Under the pieces are notes generated by a model. That model saw only the letters and a program-made list of their open reading frames with translations. It had not been told where the DNA came from and made no database searches. Positions 1 through 5,820 of a stretch of 7,215 bases of DNA are shown one piece after another. Both the position numbers and the translations under genes were made by a program. Every line of letters starts with the position of its first letter. Position 1 is the stretch's first letter. Source of the DNA: an uncultured Bacilli bacterium (GTDB taxonomy: Bacteria > Bacillota_I > Bacilli_A > RFN20 > CAG-449); assembly GCA_947593895.1 (NCBI GenBank), contig CANQDY010000065.1, positions 1 through 7,215 of the forward strand, in the 5' to 3' direction.

Positions 1-26
1 AATGAGAATCCAATTCAATTAGGCAA

Positions 27-401
27 ATGGAAATGGAATTTGATGATAAAAATAAAATAAAAGAAGGTAGCTCATCATCATTGATGAATCGTTTTAGTTT
101 ATGTTATTCAGTGATTGATCCTGATTGTACTATGCCGAAAAATAATCTATCAATGGTTAATTATGATGCTATACCAATTAATTATTTTAGTAATAAACAC
201 ATAAACTATAATTATTCATATCACTCTATTAACAGCGGATATTACTTTTTATCAAAAATTTATCCGGATCAATTTTATATTTATCAAGTTAACAAATTAG
301 ACATAAAAATTATTCTTTTATATGATAGTGATATTCTGGCATTCTTCAGTGATGATACTTATGTCTATTCAATTTCATTTCACTATACTGATTTTAATTA
401 G
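27..401 (+). CDS. Hypothetical protein, no recognised family (124 aa)
   Basis: I do not recognise this protein. It is rich in Tyr, Ser, Asn and Ile, with no clear signal peptide, membrane helix or Cys/His motif; the C-terminal half has short hydrophobic beta-like stretches. It is supported mainly because a 124-codon frame free of stops is unlikely by chance in DNA this AT-rich, and no other frame competes across 60-401. The start is uncertain: ATG codons at 27, 33 and 84 are all in frame, and none has a good ribosome binding site (only AGG at 21-23). An in-frame TGA at 3-5 closes the frame upstream. It ends with TAG, 97 nt before spoIVA, and no strong terminator follows, so it need not belong to the spoIVA unit. 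It could be an orphan gene or the remnant of a longer one. Confidence 0.4.
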   Translation: MEMEFDDKNKIKEGSSSSLMNRFSLCYSVIDPDCTMPKNNLSMVNYDAIPINYFSNKHINYNYSYHSINSGYYFLSKIYPDQFYIYQVNKLDIKIILLYDSDILAFFSDDTYVYSISFHYTDFN

Positions 402-447
402 TATTTAATATTTTGAATTAATTTAAAGTTATTTTTTAGTTTAGCAG

Positions 448-476
448 TCATATTTTTTTACTTATCCTCATAATTT
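448..476 (+). promoter_or_regulatory. Candidate sigma-E-type promoter of spoIVA
   Basis: The -35-like box TCATATTT (448-455) fits the sigma-E consensus KMATATTT. The -10-like box CATAATTT (469-476) keeps the CATA core, although its second half is degenerate. The 16 nt between ATA and CATA is within the usual sigma-E range. Transcription would begin near 482, leaving a short leader with the GGAGG site at 489-493. In B. subtilis spoIVA is made in the mother cell under sigma E, which agrees, but AT-rich DNA yields such matches easily. Confidence 0.45.
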
Positions 477-498
477 TTATTAGTATGTGGAGGATGGT

Positions 499-1977
499 AT
501 GGATACATTACAAGTTTTAAAAGAAATTGGACAAAGAAATAACGGCGATGTTTATCTTGGAGTTGTAGGACCAGTAAGAGTTGGTAAATCAAGTTTTATC
601 AAGCGTTTTATGGAAATCGTAGTTATTGATAATATTAAAAATGAAAATGATAAAAGAAGGGCATTAGATGAGCTTCCACTTTCTGGTCAAGGAAGAACTA
701 TTACTACTATTGAACCAAAATTTATTCCCGCGAACGCAATATCAATTCAAGTTGAAGAATCATTAAGTATCAATGTAAGATTAATTGATTGTGTTGGATA
801 TATTATTGATTCCAGTAATGGATATTTGGAAGATGGAAAAATGCGTATGGTTAAAACTCCATGGTTTAGTGATCCGATTCCATTTGATGAAGCAGCTAAA
901 GTTGGCACTCAAAAGGTAATTAAAGATCATTCAACTTTAGGAATTGTTGTATTATCAGATGGAAGTGTTAATGAATTTACTAGAGTTGATTTTTATTCTT
1001 CAGAACGAAAAGTTATTGAAGAAGTACAAAATCAAGGAAAACCATTTGTTATTGTATTAAATAGTAAAACTCCACATAGCGAACAAACTTTAAAATTAAA
1101 AGAAGAATTAGAAGCAACTTATAATGTTCCAGTTATCAGTGTTGATGTTGTCAATATGGATCGTGAAGAAGCAACTGGAATATTAAAAGAATCGTTATAT
1201 CAATATCCAATTTCCGGAATTGATATCTCATTACCATCTTGGGTTGATTCATTAGACGATTCTCATTATATTAAAGTTTCGATTAATGAATCGATGGAGA
1301 AAGCTTTAAAAAGTGCAAAGATTGTTAAAGATGTCGATAAGATTAATCAAATCCTGCTAGAAAACGAATATATCAATGAAGTTAAAATCACTAATGTAGA
1401 TACAGGAACTGGTATTGTTTCGGTTCAAATTTCAGTACCAGAAGAGTTATATGAAGTAGTACTTGAAGAACTTGTGGGTTGCAAAATTTCTGATAAATCA
1501 GAATTAATTCATTTACTAAGTCAATTTGTTAAGGCAAAAAAAGATTACGATTTAATTGGTAATGCACTCGAAATGGCAAATACTACTGGATATGGATTTG
1601 CCTCAAGTCCAATTGATGCAATAAAAATTGATAAACCGGAATTAACAAAAAATGGAAATCGTTATGGATTAAAAGTTAAAGCATCAACATCTTGTTATCA
1701 TATCATTAAAGTTGATATTAATACTGCCTTTGAACCAATTCTTGGTGGAAAAGAACAAGCAGAATATTTCTTAGATTATCTGAATAAAGCGTATGAACAA
1801 AATGAATTAGCAATTCTTGATTGTGAGTTATTTGGACGAAAGTTTAAAGATATTTTACAAGAAACCATTTCAACCAAACTTAATAACTTACCTGAACCAA
1901 TCAAACAAAAACTACAGCAGATTATTAAGATTATTTCCAATAAAGGTAAAGGTAATTTAATTGCATTTGTATTTTAG
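499..1977 (+). CDS. spoIVA: Stage IV sporulation protein A, coat morphogenetic ATPase
   Basis: SpoIVA polymerises on the forespore outer surface using ATP hydrolysis and forms the base layer on which the spore coat is built; it is also needed for cortex formation. The product is 492 aa, the length I recall for the B. subtilis protein, and reads almost without gaps against it. The N-terminal TRAFAC-type nucleotide domain has Walker A GPVRVGKS at residues 24-31 (Lys30), a TITTIEPKF switch-like segment at 67-75 and Walker B LIDCVGY at 95-101 (Asp97). TPWFSDPIPF, LPSWVDSL and the C-terminal GKGNLIAFVF match conserved family segments. A GTG at 487 would also open the frame, but GGAGG at 489-493 lies 5 nt before ATG 499 and overlaps that GTG, and family alignment supports ATG 499. 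A sigma-E-like promoter precedes it and an HU gene follows, as in B. subtilis. One oddity is Thr-Ile at 70-71, where B. subtilis has Thr-Thr. Confidence 0.97.
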   Translation: MDTLQVLKEIGQRNNGDVYLGVVGPVRVGKSSFIKRFMEIVVIDNIKNENDKRRALDELPLSGQGRTITTIEPKFIPANAISIQVEESLSINVRLIDCVGYIIDSSNGYLEDGKMRMVKTPWFSDPIPFDEAAKVGTQKVIKDHSTLGIVVLSDGSVNEFTRVDFYSSERKVIEEVQNQGKPFVIVLNSKTPHSEQTLKLKEELEATYNVPVISVDVVNMDREEATGILKESLYQYPISGIDISLPSWVDSLDDSHYIKVSINESMEKALKSAKIVKDVDKINQILLENEYINEVKITNVDTGTGIVSVQISVPEELYEVVLEELVGCKISDKSELIHLLSQFVKAKKDYDLIGNALEMANTTGYGFASSPIDAIKIDKPELTKNGNRYGLKVKASTSCYHIIKVDINTAFEPILGGKEQAEYFLDYLNKAYEQNELAILDCELFGRKFKDILQETISTKLNNLPEPIKQKLQQIIKIISNKGKGNLIAFVF

Positions 1978-1997
1978 TTATCAGTAAAAAATTAAAT

Positions 1998-2045
1998 AAT
2001 CCTCTATATGAAGAAGATAATGGTAAGAACTTCTTATAGAGGATT
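1998..2045 (+). terminator. Hairpin after spoIVA, probable weak terminator
   Basis: The arms 1998-2013 and 2030-2045 pair over 16 bp with a single mismatch; the left arm reads AATCCTCTATATGAAG. The loop is 16 nt. The stem begins 20 nt after the spoIVA stop. The following sequence is TTAAATTTATG rather than a clean T-run, so termination may be partial, or the hairpin may instead stabilise the spoIVA mRNA 3' end. Confidence 0.55.
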
Positions 2046-2135
2046 TTAAATTTATGTAAATAACATTGAATATTTAGTGGAATTCCCTACATTTTTTTCT
2101 TTGGCTATTGAAAAAGGAAATTTTTTATGTTAGTT

Positions 2136-2141
2136 TATAAT
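2136..2141 (+). promoter_or_regulatory. Candidate -10 box for the HU gene
   Basis: A perfect TATAAT lies 24 nt before the GTG start of the HU gene, with a good ribosome binding site in between. No convincing -35 box sits 16-18 nt upstream; TTGAAA at 2108-2113 is 22 nt away. The call therefore rests on the -10 box and its position after the spoIVA hairpin. Confidence 0.35.
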
Positions 2142-2164
2142 TAGTTAAAAAAGGAGTAAAAGTT

Positions 2165-2440
2165 GTGAATAAGTCAAATTTAATTAATGCTGTTTTTGAT
2201 GAAGTCGCCATACCTAAAAAGGATTGCGAAGAAGTAATTAACACTATGCTAAAAATAATGGCGGAAGAATTAAGTAAAGGAAATAAACTTAATTTAAGTG
2301 GATTCGGAGCGTTTGAAGTTATGCGTACTTCAAAAAAGAAGATTACCAATCTTCATACTAAAGTACAAATGTTAGTTCCAGAAAGAAATACAGTTAAATT
2401 TAGATCTTCAAAAGTTTTAAGAAGTAAAGTTAACAAATAA
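2165..2440 (+). CDS. hbs: HU-family nucleoid DNA-binding protein, divergent
   Basis: HU proteins are small dimers that bend and compact DNA. This 91-aa protein aligns without gaps to B. subtilis HBsu: MNKSNLINAVFDE at the N-terminus, the dimer-core signature GFGAFEV at 46-52, and Phe79 and Lys83 in the C-terminal part. The start is GTG 2165, with AAGGAG at 2151-2156 spaced 8 nt away. It directly follows spoIVA, as hbs does in B. subtilis, so I infer it is the positional ortholog. The DNA-binding arm is unusual: the RNPxTG tip is TNLHTK, so the intercalating Pro63 is Leu63 and the turn glycine is Lys66; two arginines of the arm (53, 55) are Met and Thr. It may bind DNA more weakly or differently from normal HU. 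It could also be a specialised paralog with a canonical HU elsewhere in the genome. Family membership is secure; the gene symbol rests on synteny. Confidence 0.9.
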   Translation: MNKSNLINAVFDEVAIPKKDCEEVINTMLKIMAEELSKGNKLNLSGFGAFEVMRTSKKKITNLHTKVQMLVPERNTVKFRSSKVLRSKVNK

Positions 2441-2445
2441 TTATT

Positions 2446-2492
2446 AAAGACTATACTTGTAAAATAAATTATTACAATATAGTCTTTTTTTT
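2446..2492 (+). terminator. Strong intrinsic terminator after the HU gene
   Basis: AAAGACTATA (2446-2455) pairs perfectly with TATAGTCTTT (2478-2487). After a one-base bulge the stem continues as TTGTAA (2457-2462) with TTACAA (2472-2477), closing a 9-nt loop. Eight consecutive T residues run from 2485 to 2492. It begins 5 nt after the HU stop and separates the spoIVA-HU block from the cotJ operon. Confidence 0.9.
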
Positions 2493-2502
2493 ATTTTTAG
2501 CT

Positions 2503-2531
2503 TGATAAATACATTATTTACGTTTTATTTT
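2503..2531 (+). promoter_or_regulatory. Weak promoter candidate for the cotJ operon
   Basis: TTGATA (2503-2508) and TATTTT (2526-2531) are spaced 17 nt apart, a housekeeping-type arrangement with a poor -10 box. The cotJ operon of B. subtilis is transcribed in the mother cell under sigma E, but I could not find a convincing sigma-E pair between the terminator and the start at 2586. The real promoter is therefore uncertain. Confidence 0.25.
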
Positions 2532-2585
2532 TTCGCCCAAGATTAATTGTTTAAATTGAATATATTAATCTAGGAGGATTGTCTT

Positions 2586-3011
2586 ATGGAAAGTTTTAAT
2601 CCAGGACCTTATTTTTTTTATCCTTTCATGCCAATCCATAAAAATGTGGAGGAAGAAAAAAAGGATATTTATTATGATGAATTATTTTCACCAGAACTAA
2701 CCTTATTACATGGTAATGCCTATAAAAATGAGTATGTTCCTTATAAGAATTATCAACCAACCATACCATTTAATAAAACTCAAAAAGATAAAATGATGAT
2801 GGAGGTTCAAATGTATTTTCTGATTTCTCATGATCTTAAACTTCATTTGGATATTCATCCAAAGGATAAGGAGGCATATCTTCAGTATAAGAAATATGCT
2901 GAAGAATACATTAAGAAATTCCATGAATATGAAGATAAATATGGACCATTAGTTAGTATAAAAGCAGGTTATGACGGAATGTTTAGTTGGATTAATCCAA
3001 GTAATGTATAA
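2586..3011 (+). CDS. CotJA-CotJB fusion spore coat protein
   Basis: Residues 28-57 resemble the core of CotJA, a short segment with an F-x-P-x-x-x-L-x-x-G pattern followed by a PY motif (here Val-Pro-Tyr at 51-53). Residues 68-141 are CotJB: a helical start, the HLDIHPKDKEA signature at 87-97, a helix ending in KYGPL (118-122), and a terminal Trp-Ile-Asn-Pro at 135-138. In Bacillus and clostridia CotJA and CotJB are usually separate genes of roughly 80 codons each; here one 141-codon frame covers both. The Met codons at 70-72 have no ribosome binding site before them, so a separate CotJB start is unlikely. The N-terminal 20 residues are rich in Pro and Phe. The ATG start has GGAGG at 2573-2577, 8 nt upstream. 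cotJC follows after 11 nt, and its ribosome binding site overlaps this gene's stop codon. The protein presumably helps place CotJC in the coat. The CotJB part is secure; the CotJA part is shorter than usual and less certain. Confidence 0.85.
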   Translation: MESFNPGPYFFYPFMPIHKNVEEEKKDIYYDELFSPELTLLHGNAYKNEYVPYKNYQPTIPFNKTQKDKMMMEVQMYFLISHDLKLHLDIHPKDKEAYLQYKKYAEEYIKKFHEYEDKYGPLVSIKAGYDGMFSWINPSNV

Positions 3012-3022
3012 AGGAGATAACT

Positions 3023-3583
3023 ATGTTTGATTATATTAAAATGACTTCTTTTCCAATCGATCTAAAACATAAAAATTTAAAGTTTGCTAAGGCATTATAC
3101 GCTCAATTTGGTGGACCAAATGGTGAATTAAATGCTTGTTTACGATACTTTGCTCAATCTTTTACAATGCCCGATGAACGTGGTAAACGCTTATTAAAAG
3201 ATATTGCAACCGAGGAAATGGGACACGTTGAAATGATTTGTACCATGATTTATCAATTAACTCGTAATGCTACGCCAAAAGAATTAGATGATGCGGGACT
3301 TGGGTGTGCCTATGTAATTCACGGAGATGGACTTGGACTTCAAGATTGTAATGGAGTTCCGTATAATACTGCTGGTGTTGGTGTAACCGCCGATTATAAA
3401 ACAGATTTAACTGAAGATATGGCCGCAGAAGAAAAGGCCCGTAGTAACTACGAGCATTTAATTAACTTGACCGATGATCAGGATTGTATTGCGATTTTAC
3501 TCTTTTTAAGACAAAGAGAGATTGTTCACTATAATCGTTTCAAAGAAATGCTTGAAACCTATAACAATGAATTTAAGTCTTAA
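3023..3583 (+). CDS. cotJC: CotJC, manganese-catalase-family spore coat protein
   Basis: CotJC is the coat-associated member of the di-manganese catalase family, ferritin-like four-helix proteins that break down hydrogen peroxide. The 186-aa product is close to the usual 190 or so. Likely metal ligands all fall at family spacing: Glu35 in GGPNGELNACLRY, Glu65 and His68 in TEEMGHVEM, Glu136 in MAAEEKAR, and His169 in REIVHYNRF. The spacings 65-68 and 136-169 equal those of the Lactobacillus plantarum enzyme (66-69 and 148-181). The long C-terminal extension of full catalases is absent, as is normal for CotJC. The start is ATG 3023, with AAGGAG at 3011-3016 overlapping the preceding stop. The gene is probably translated from the same mRNA as the CotJA-CotJB fusion. 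Its TAA stop overlaps the stop of the opposing nadE, leaving no room for a terminator between them. All ligands are present, so peroxidase or catalase activity is plausible. Confidence 0.96.
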   Translation: MFDYIKMTSFPIDLKHKNLKFAKALYAQFGGPNGELNACLRYFAQSFTMPDERGKRLLKDIATEEMGHVEMICTMIYQLTRNATPKELDDAGLGCAYVIHGDGLGLQDCNGVPYNTAGVGVTADYKTDLTEDMAAEEKARSNYEHLINLTDDQDCIAILLFLRQREIVHYNRFKEMLETYNNEFKS

Positions 3584-5706
3584 TCGAAAGCATCAATTTG
3601 ATTTAATAAATCATAACCACTTACATCGCTAGGCATTCTAAAATCGCCTCTTGGTGAAAGACTTACTTCAGTAACTTTTGGACCATCAGGACAGCAAGAT
3701 CTTTTAAATTGATTGTTGAAAAAACGTTTGACAAAGCCCTTTAACCACTTTTTAATTACTTCTTTTTTGTAAATACTTTCAAATGCCTTTTTAGCGTATA
3801 GATAGACTTTTTCTAATTCTAAATGTTGATAGATGAAATGATAAAGGAAAAAGTCATGAAGTTCATAAGGGCCAACAGTATCTTCGGTTAATTGGCTAAT
3901 TTGGTTTTCACTTGGCGGTAATAGTTCTGGAGAAACAGGAGTATCTAAAATATCTAATAATATATTTTTTACTTCCGGGTAATCGTTTGTTAATTGAAAA
4001 CACATCTCCTTAATTAAAGTTTTTGGAAGAGAACAATTTAAGTTATACATTGACATATGATCACCATTGTAAGTTGACCAACCTAATGCAATTTCACTTA
4101 AATCACCGGTGCCAATTACAATACCATTGATTTTATTGGCATAATCCATTAAAATTTGAGTTCTTTCTCTTGCTTGTGCGTTTTCGTAAGTTATACTTAG
4201 TTCATTAAGACTAACATCAATATCTTTTAAATGTTGCGTTACTGATTGACTAATATCAATTGTCTTTAGTGTTACGTTTAGTTTATTACAAAGAATTTCT
4301 GCGTTTGATTTTGTTCTTTTGGTGGTTCCAAAACAAGGCATCGTTAATGTATGAATATTACTTCTTGGAAGATTCATTAAATCAAATGCTTTGACAGTAG
4401 CAAGAAGACTAATAGTAGAATCAAGACCACCAGAAATGCCAATAACTACATTTTTACAATTAATTGCAGTTAATCTTTTGATTAAAGATTTAGCTTGCAT
4501 TGTTAGAATTTTTCTAGCTTCTATCAAAGACTCGTTTTTGTCTTCGTTAACAAATGGGAGTCTTTTTATTTTTCTAGTTAATATTGGTATTTCTAATTTA
4601 GAAGAAAAAGGAATTATTCTTCTTTCAAGGTTAGAAGATGTTTGGTAGCTTTTTTGTCTTCTTAAACTAATTATTTTAGTTAAATCAATTTCACTTATTG
4701 TTTCTGAATGGTTAAATAGGATACTTTCATTTATAATACCATCTGGTTCACAAATAATATTATGAGCAGAGAATATTACTTCCGCAGTTGATTCATTAGA
4801 AGAACTAGAAGCGTAAACATATCCAATATTGCTTCTTAAGCAACTGGATTTAATTAAATTTCTACGGTTTTCTTCTTTATGTAATGTTTCATTACTTGCG
4901 GATAAGTTAACAATTATTGTTGCACCTAAATCACTTAGGATTGAACTTCGAGGAATGTTTACCCACATATCTTCACAAATTTCAACACCAATAATCTGAT
5001 CTTGATATCTAGTATTTTGAAAAACTAAGTTTGTTCCAAATGGAATAGCTAAATCATCTAAATAGTAAGTTTGAATTTTTGATGATGTGTAACTTTGGAA
5101 ATAACGTTTTTCATAAAATTCGTTATATTCTGGAATATAGGATTTTGGAACAATACCTAAAATATTTCCTTGATGCATACATATAGCACAATTATATATT
5201 TTATTTTCAAATATTAATGGAGCGCCAAAAGTGTAAAAAGCATCGATATTTTCAGTTTTTTTACAGATTCTTTTTATGGATTTAATTACATTATTTAGTA
5301 AATCAGCGGAGAGAAATAAATCACCACAAGAATAAGATGTTAAGCATAATTCCGGTAAAACGATAATTTTAGCACCATGATTATAAGAACTTAAAATTGC
5401 GTTAACTATTTGTTCTTCGTTATAAGAGATATGATTAATCTTTCCTTCAAAATTTGTAGCACAAACTTTAATTAATCCTAAGCATTTGTCCTGAGTTTCC
5501 ATTTTAATGTTGTTATAATGCACATTTTTGTGTTCGCTTTCACTGTGTTGCTCATTTTCATCTTTTTTGTGATAAAGATTACTAGACATAATTACAATAT
5601 CCTCATGACCATGCTTTGTTACAAATATTGGATAATTTGATTTACGGCATAAATTTGAAATCTCATTAGTGTTTCTTAATTTTGTAATTGGAATAATTTT
5701 TTTCAT
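3580..5706 (-). CDS. nadE: Glutamine-dependent NAD+ synthase with N-terminal Phd/YefM-type DNA-binding domain
   Basis: NadE makes NAD+ from deamido-NAD+ and ATP, using ammonia freed from glutamine by its nitrilase-like domain. Numbering is from ATG 5706 (708 aa). Residues 1-45 match the Phd/YefM antitoxin fold: an IPITKLRN start, a helix, then PIFVTKHGHEDIVIMSSNLY. Residues 49-74 are a charged, His- and Glu-rich linker. The nitrilase domain covers about 76-350, with triad Glu119 (VLPELCLTSY), Lys188 (PKSYIPEYNEFYE) and Cys244 (GVEICEDMW). The synthetase domain covers about 390-708, with P-loop SGGLDST at 425-431, then GTGDLSEIALGWSTYNGDH and the C-terminal SCCPDGPKVTEVSLSPRGD. Clostridial NadE is usually near 640 aa, so the extra length is the fused domain. 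A GTG at 5715 is in frame but forms part of the AGAGGTG ribosome binding site, which serves ATG 5706. No toxin gene adjoins it. The TGTACA sites at 5709-5714 and 5742-5747 suggest self-repression. All catalytic residues are kept, so it should be active. Confidence 0.95.
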   Translation of the reverse strand: MKKIIPITKLRNTNEISNLCRKSNYPIFVTKHGHEDIVIMSSNLYHKKDENEQHSESEHKNVHYNNIKMETQDKCLGLIKVCATNFEGKINHISYNEEQIVNAILSSYNHGAKIIVLPELCLTSYSCGDLFLSADLLNNVIKSIKRICKKTENIDAFYTFGAPLIFENKIYNCAICMHQGNILGIVPKSYIPEYNEFYEKRYFQSYTSSKIQTYYLDDLAIPFGTNLVFQNTRYQDQIIGVEICEDMWVNIPRSSILSDLGATIIVNLSASNETLHKEENRRNLIKSSCLRSNIGYVYASSSSNESTAEVIFSAHNIICEPDGIINESILFNHSETISEIDLTKIISLRRQKSYQTSSNLERRIIPFSSKLEIPILTRKIKRLPFVNEDKNESLIEARKILTMQAKSLIKRLTAINCKNVVIGISGGLDSTISLLATVKAFDLMNLPRSNIHTLTMPCFGTTKRTKSNAEILCNKLNVTLKTIDISQSVTQHLKDIDVSLNELSITYENAQARERTQILMDYANKINGIVIGTGDLSEIALGWSTYNGDHMSMYNLNCSLPKTLIKEMCFQLTNDYPEVKNILLDILDTPVSPELLPPSENQISQLTEDTVGPYELHDFFLYHFIYQHLELEKVYLYAKKAFESIYKKEVIKKWLKGFVKRFFNNQFKRSCCPDGPKVTEVSLSPRGDFRMPSDVSGYDLLNQIDAFD

Positions 5707-5714
5707 TTTGTACA
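5705..5714. promoter_or_regulatory. Second TGTACA operator-like half repeat at the nadE start
   Basis: ATTTTGTACA repeats ten bases of the palindrome at 5738-5747. Its TGTACA core (5709-5714) fills the gap between the nadE ribosome binding site and ATG. The two core centres are 33 bp apart, close to three helical turns, so proteins bound at both could lie on the same face of the DNA. Confidence 0.45.
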
Positions 5715-5726
5715 CCTCTTGTGTTT

Positions 5727-5735
5727 ATTATAGCA
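5727..5735 (-). promoter_or_regulatory. Extended -10 promoter of nadE
   Basis: On the minus strand TGCTATAAT is a perfect extended -10 element. Transcription would start near 5720, giving a leader of about 14 nt that contains the AGAGGTG ribosome binding site. No good -35 box is present at 17 nt; TTGACA (5765-5760) is 27 nt from TATAAT. That TTGACA could instead pair with CAAAAT (5743-5738) at 16 nt spacing. In either case the TGTACA palindrome lies within the promoter. Confidence 0.6.
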
Positions 5736-5776
5736 TAATTTTGTACAAAATAATTTTTTTGTCAAGAATTATGCTA
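5731..5776. repeat. 10-bp inverted repeat in the nadE/ProRS-like divergent region
   Basis: TAGCATAATT (5731-5740) and AATTATGCTA (5767-5776) are perfect inverted copies separated by 26 nt. The left arm overlaps the extended -10 box of nadE. The right arm places a similar TGCTATTTA on the plus strand. The repeat may be a second regulator site or simply symmetrical promoter parts; the DNA between the arms holds most of the TGTACA palindrome. Confidence 0.55.
5738..5751. promoter_or_regulatory. Operator-like perfect palindrome with TGTACA core
   Basis: ATTTTGTACAAAAT is a 14-bp perfect palindrome immediately upstream of the nadE -10 box. TGTACA is the core reported for YefM-YoeB operators in Escherichia coli, and the adjacent gene encodes a Phd/YefM-type domain. 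Binding here would block polymerase at nadE. Function as an operator is inferred. Confidence 0.55.
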
Positions 5777-5799
5777 TTTATTTAAGAATTAATATTGTT

Positions 5800-5805
5800 T
5801 ATAAT
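5800..5805 (+). promoter_or_regulatory. Candidate -10 box for the ProRS-like gene
   Basis: A perfect TATAAT lies 15 nt before the ATG at 5821, with only a weak -35 candidate, TTTATT (5777-5782), at 17 nt. Transcription would begin about 9 nt before the ATG. The leader would hold only a poor GGTG as ribosome binding site, so the mRNA may be almost leaderless. Confidence 0.4.
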
Positions 5806-5820
5806 TATTTTGGTGTAAGT

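Noticed and set aside
1..60. Open frame in frame 1 ending with TAA at 58-60, possibly the tail of an upstream gene
   Set aside because: Only 19 codons are visible, with no recognisable family motif; an open run this short occurs easily by chance, so a partial gene cannot be supported.
2079..2098. GGAATTCC palindrome followed by a T-run as a possible terminator
   Set aside because: The palindrome has no loop and a usable stem of only two G-C pairs, so it cannot form a stable terminator hairpin.
2125..2924. Minus-strand open frames of 72-74 codons opposite the HU and cotJAB genes
   Set aside because: They lie antisense to genes with clear family matches, have low-complexity Phe/Leu/Ile-rich products and no supporting motifs.
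4391..4648. Plus-strand 85-codon open frame inside nadE
   Set aside because: It is antisense to the conserved NAD synthetase P-loop region and has no recognisable domain.
5760..5765. Perfect TTGACA on the minus strand as the -35 box of the TATAAT at 5727-5732
   Set aside because: The 27-nt spacing is too long for sigma-A. It could only pair with a poor CAAAAT at 16 nt, so the extended -10 element is the better call.
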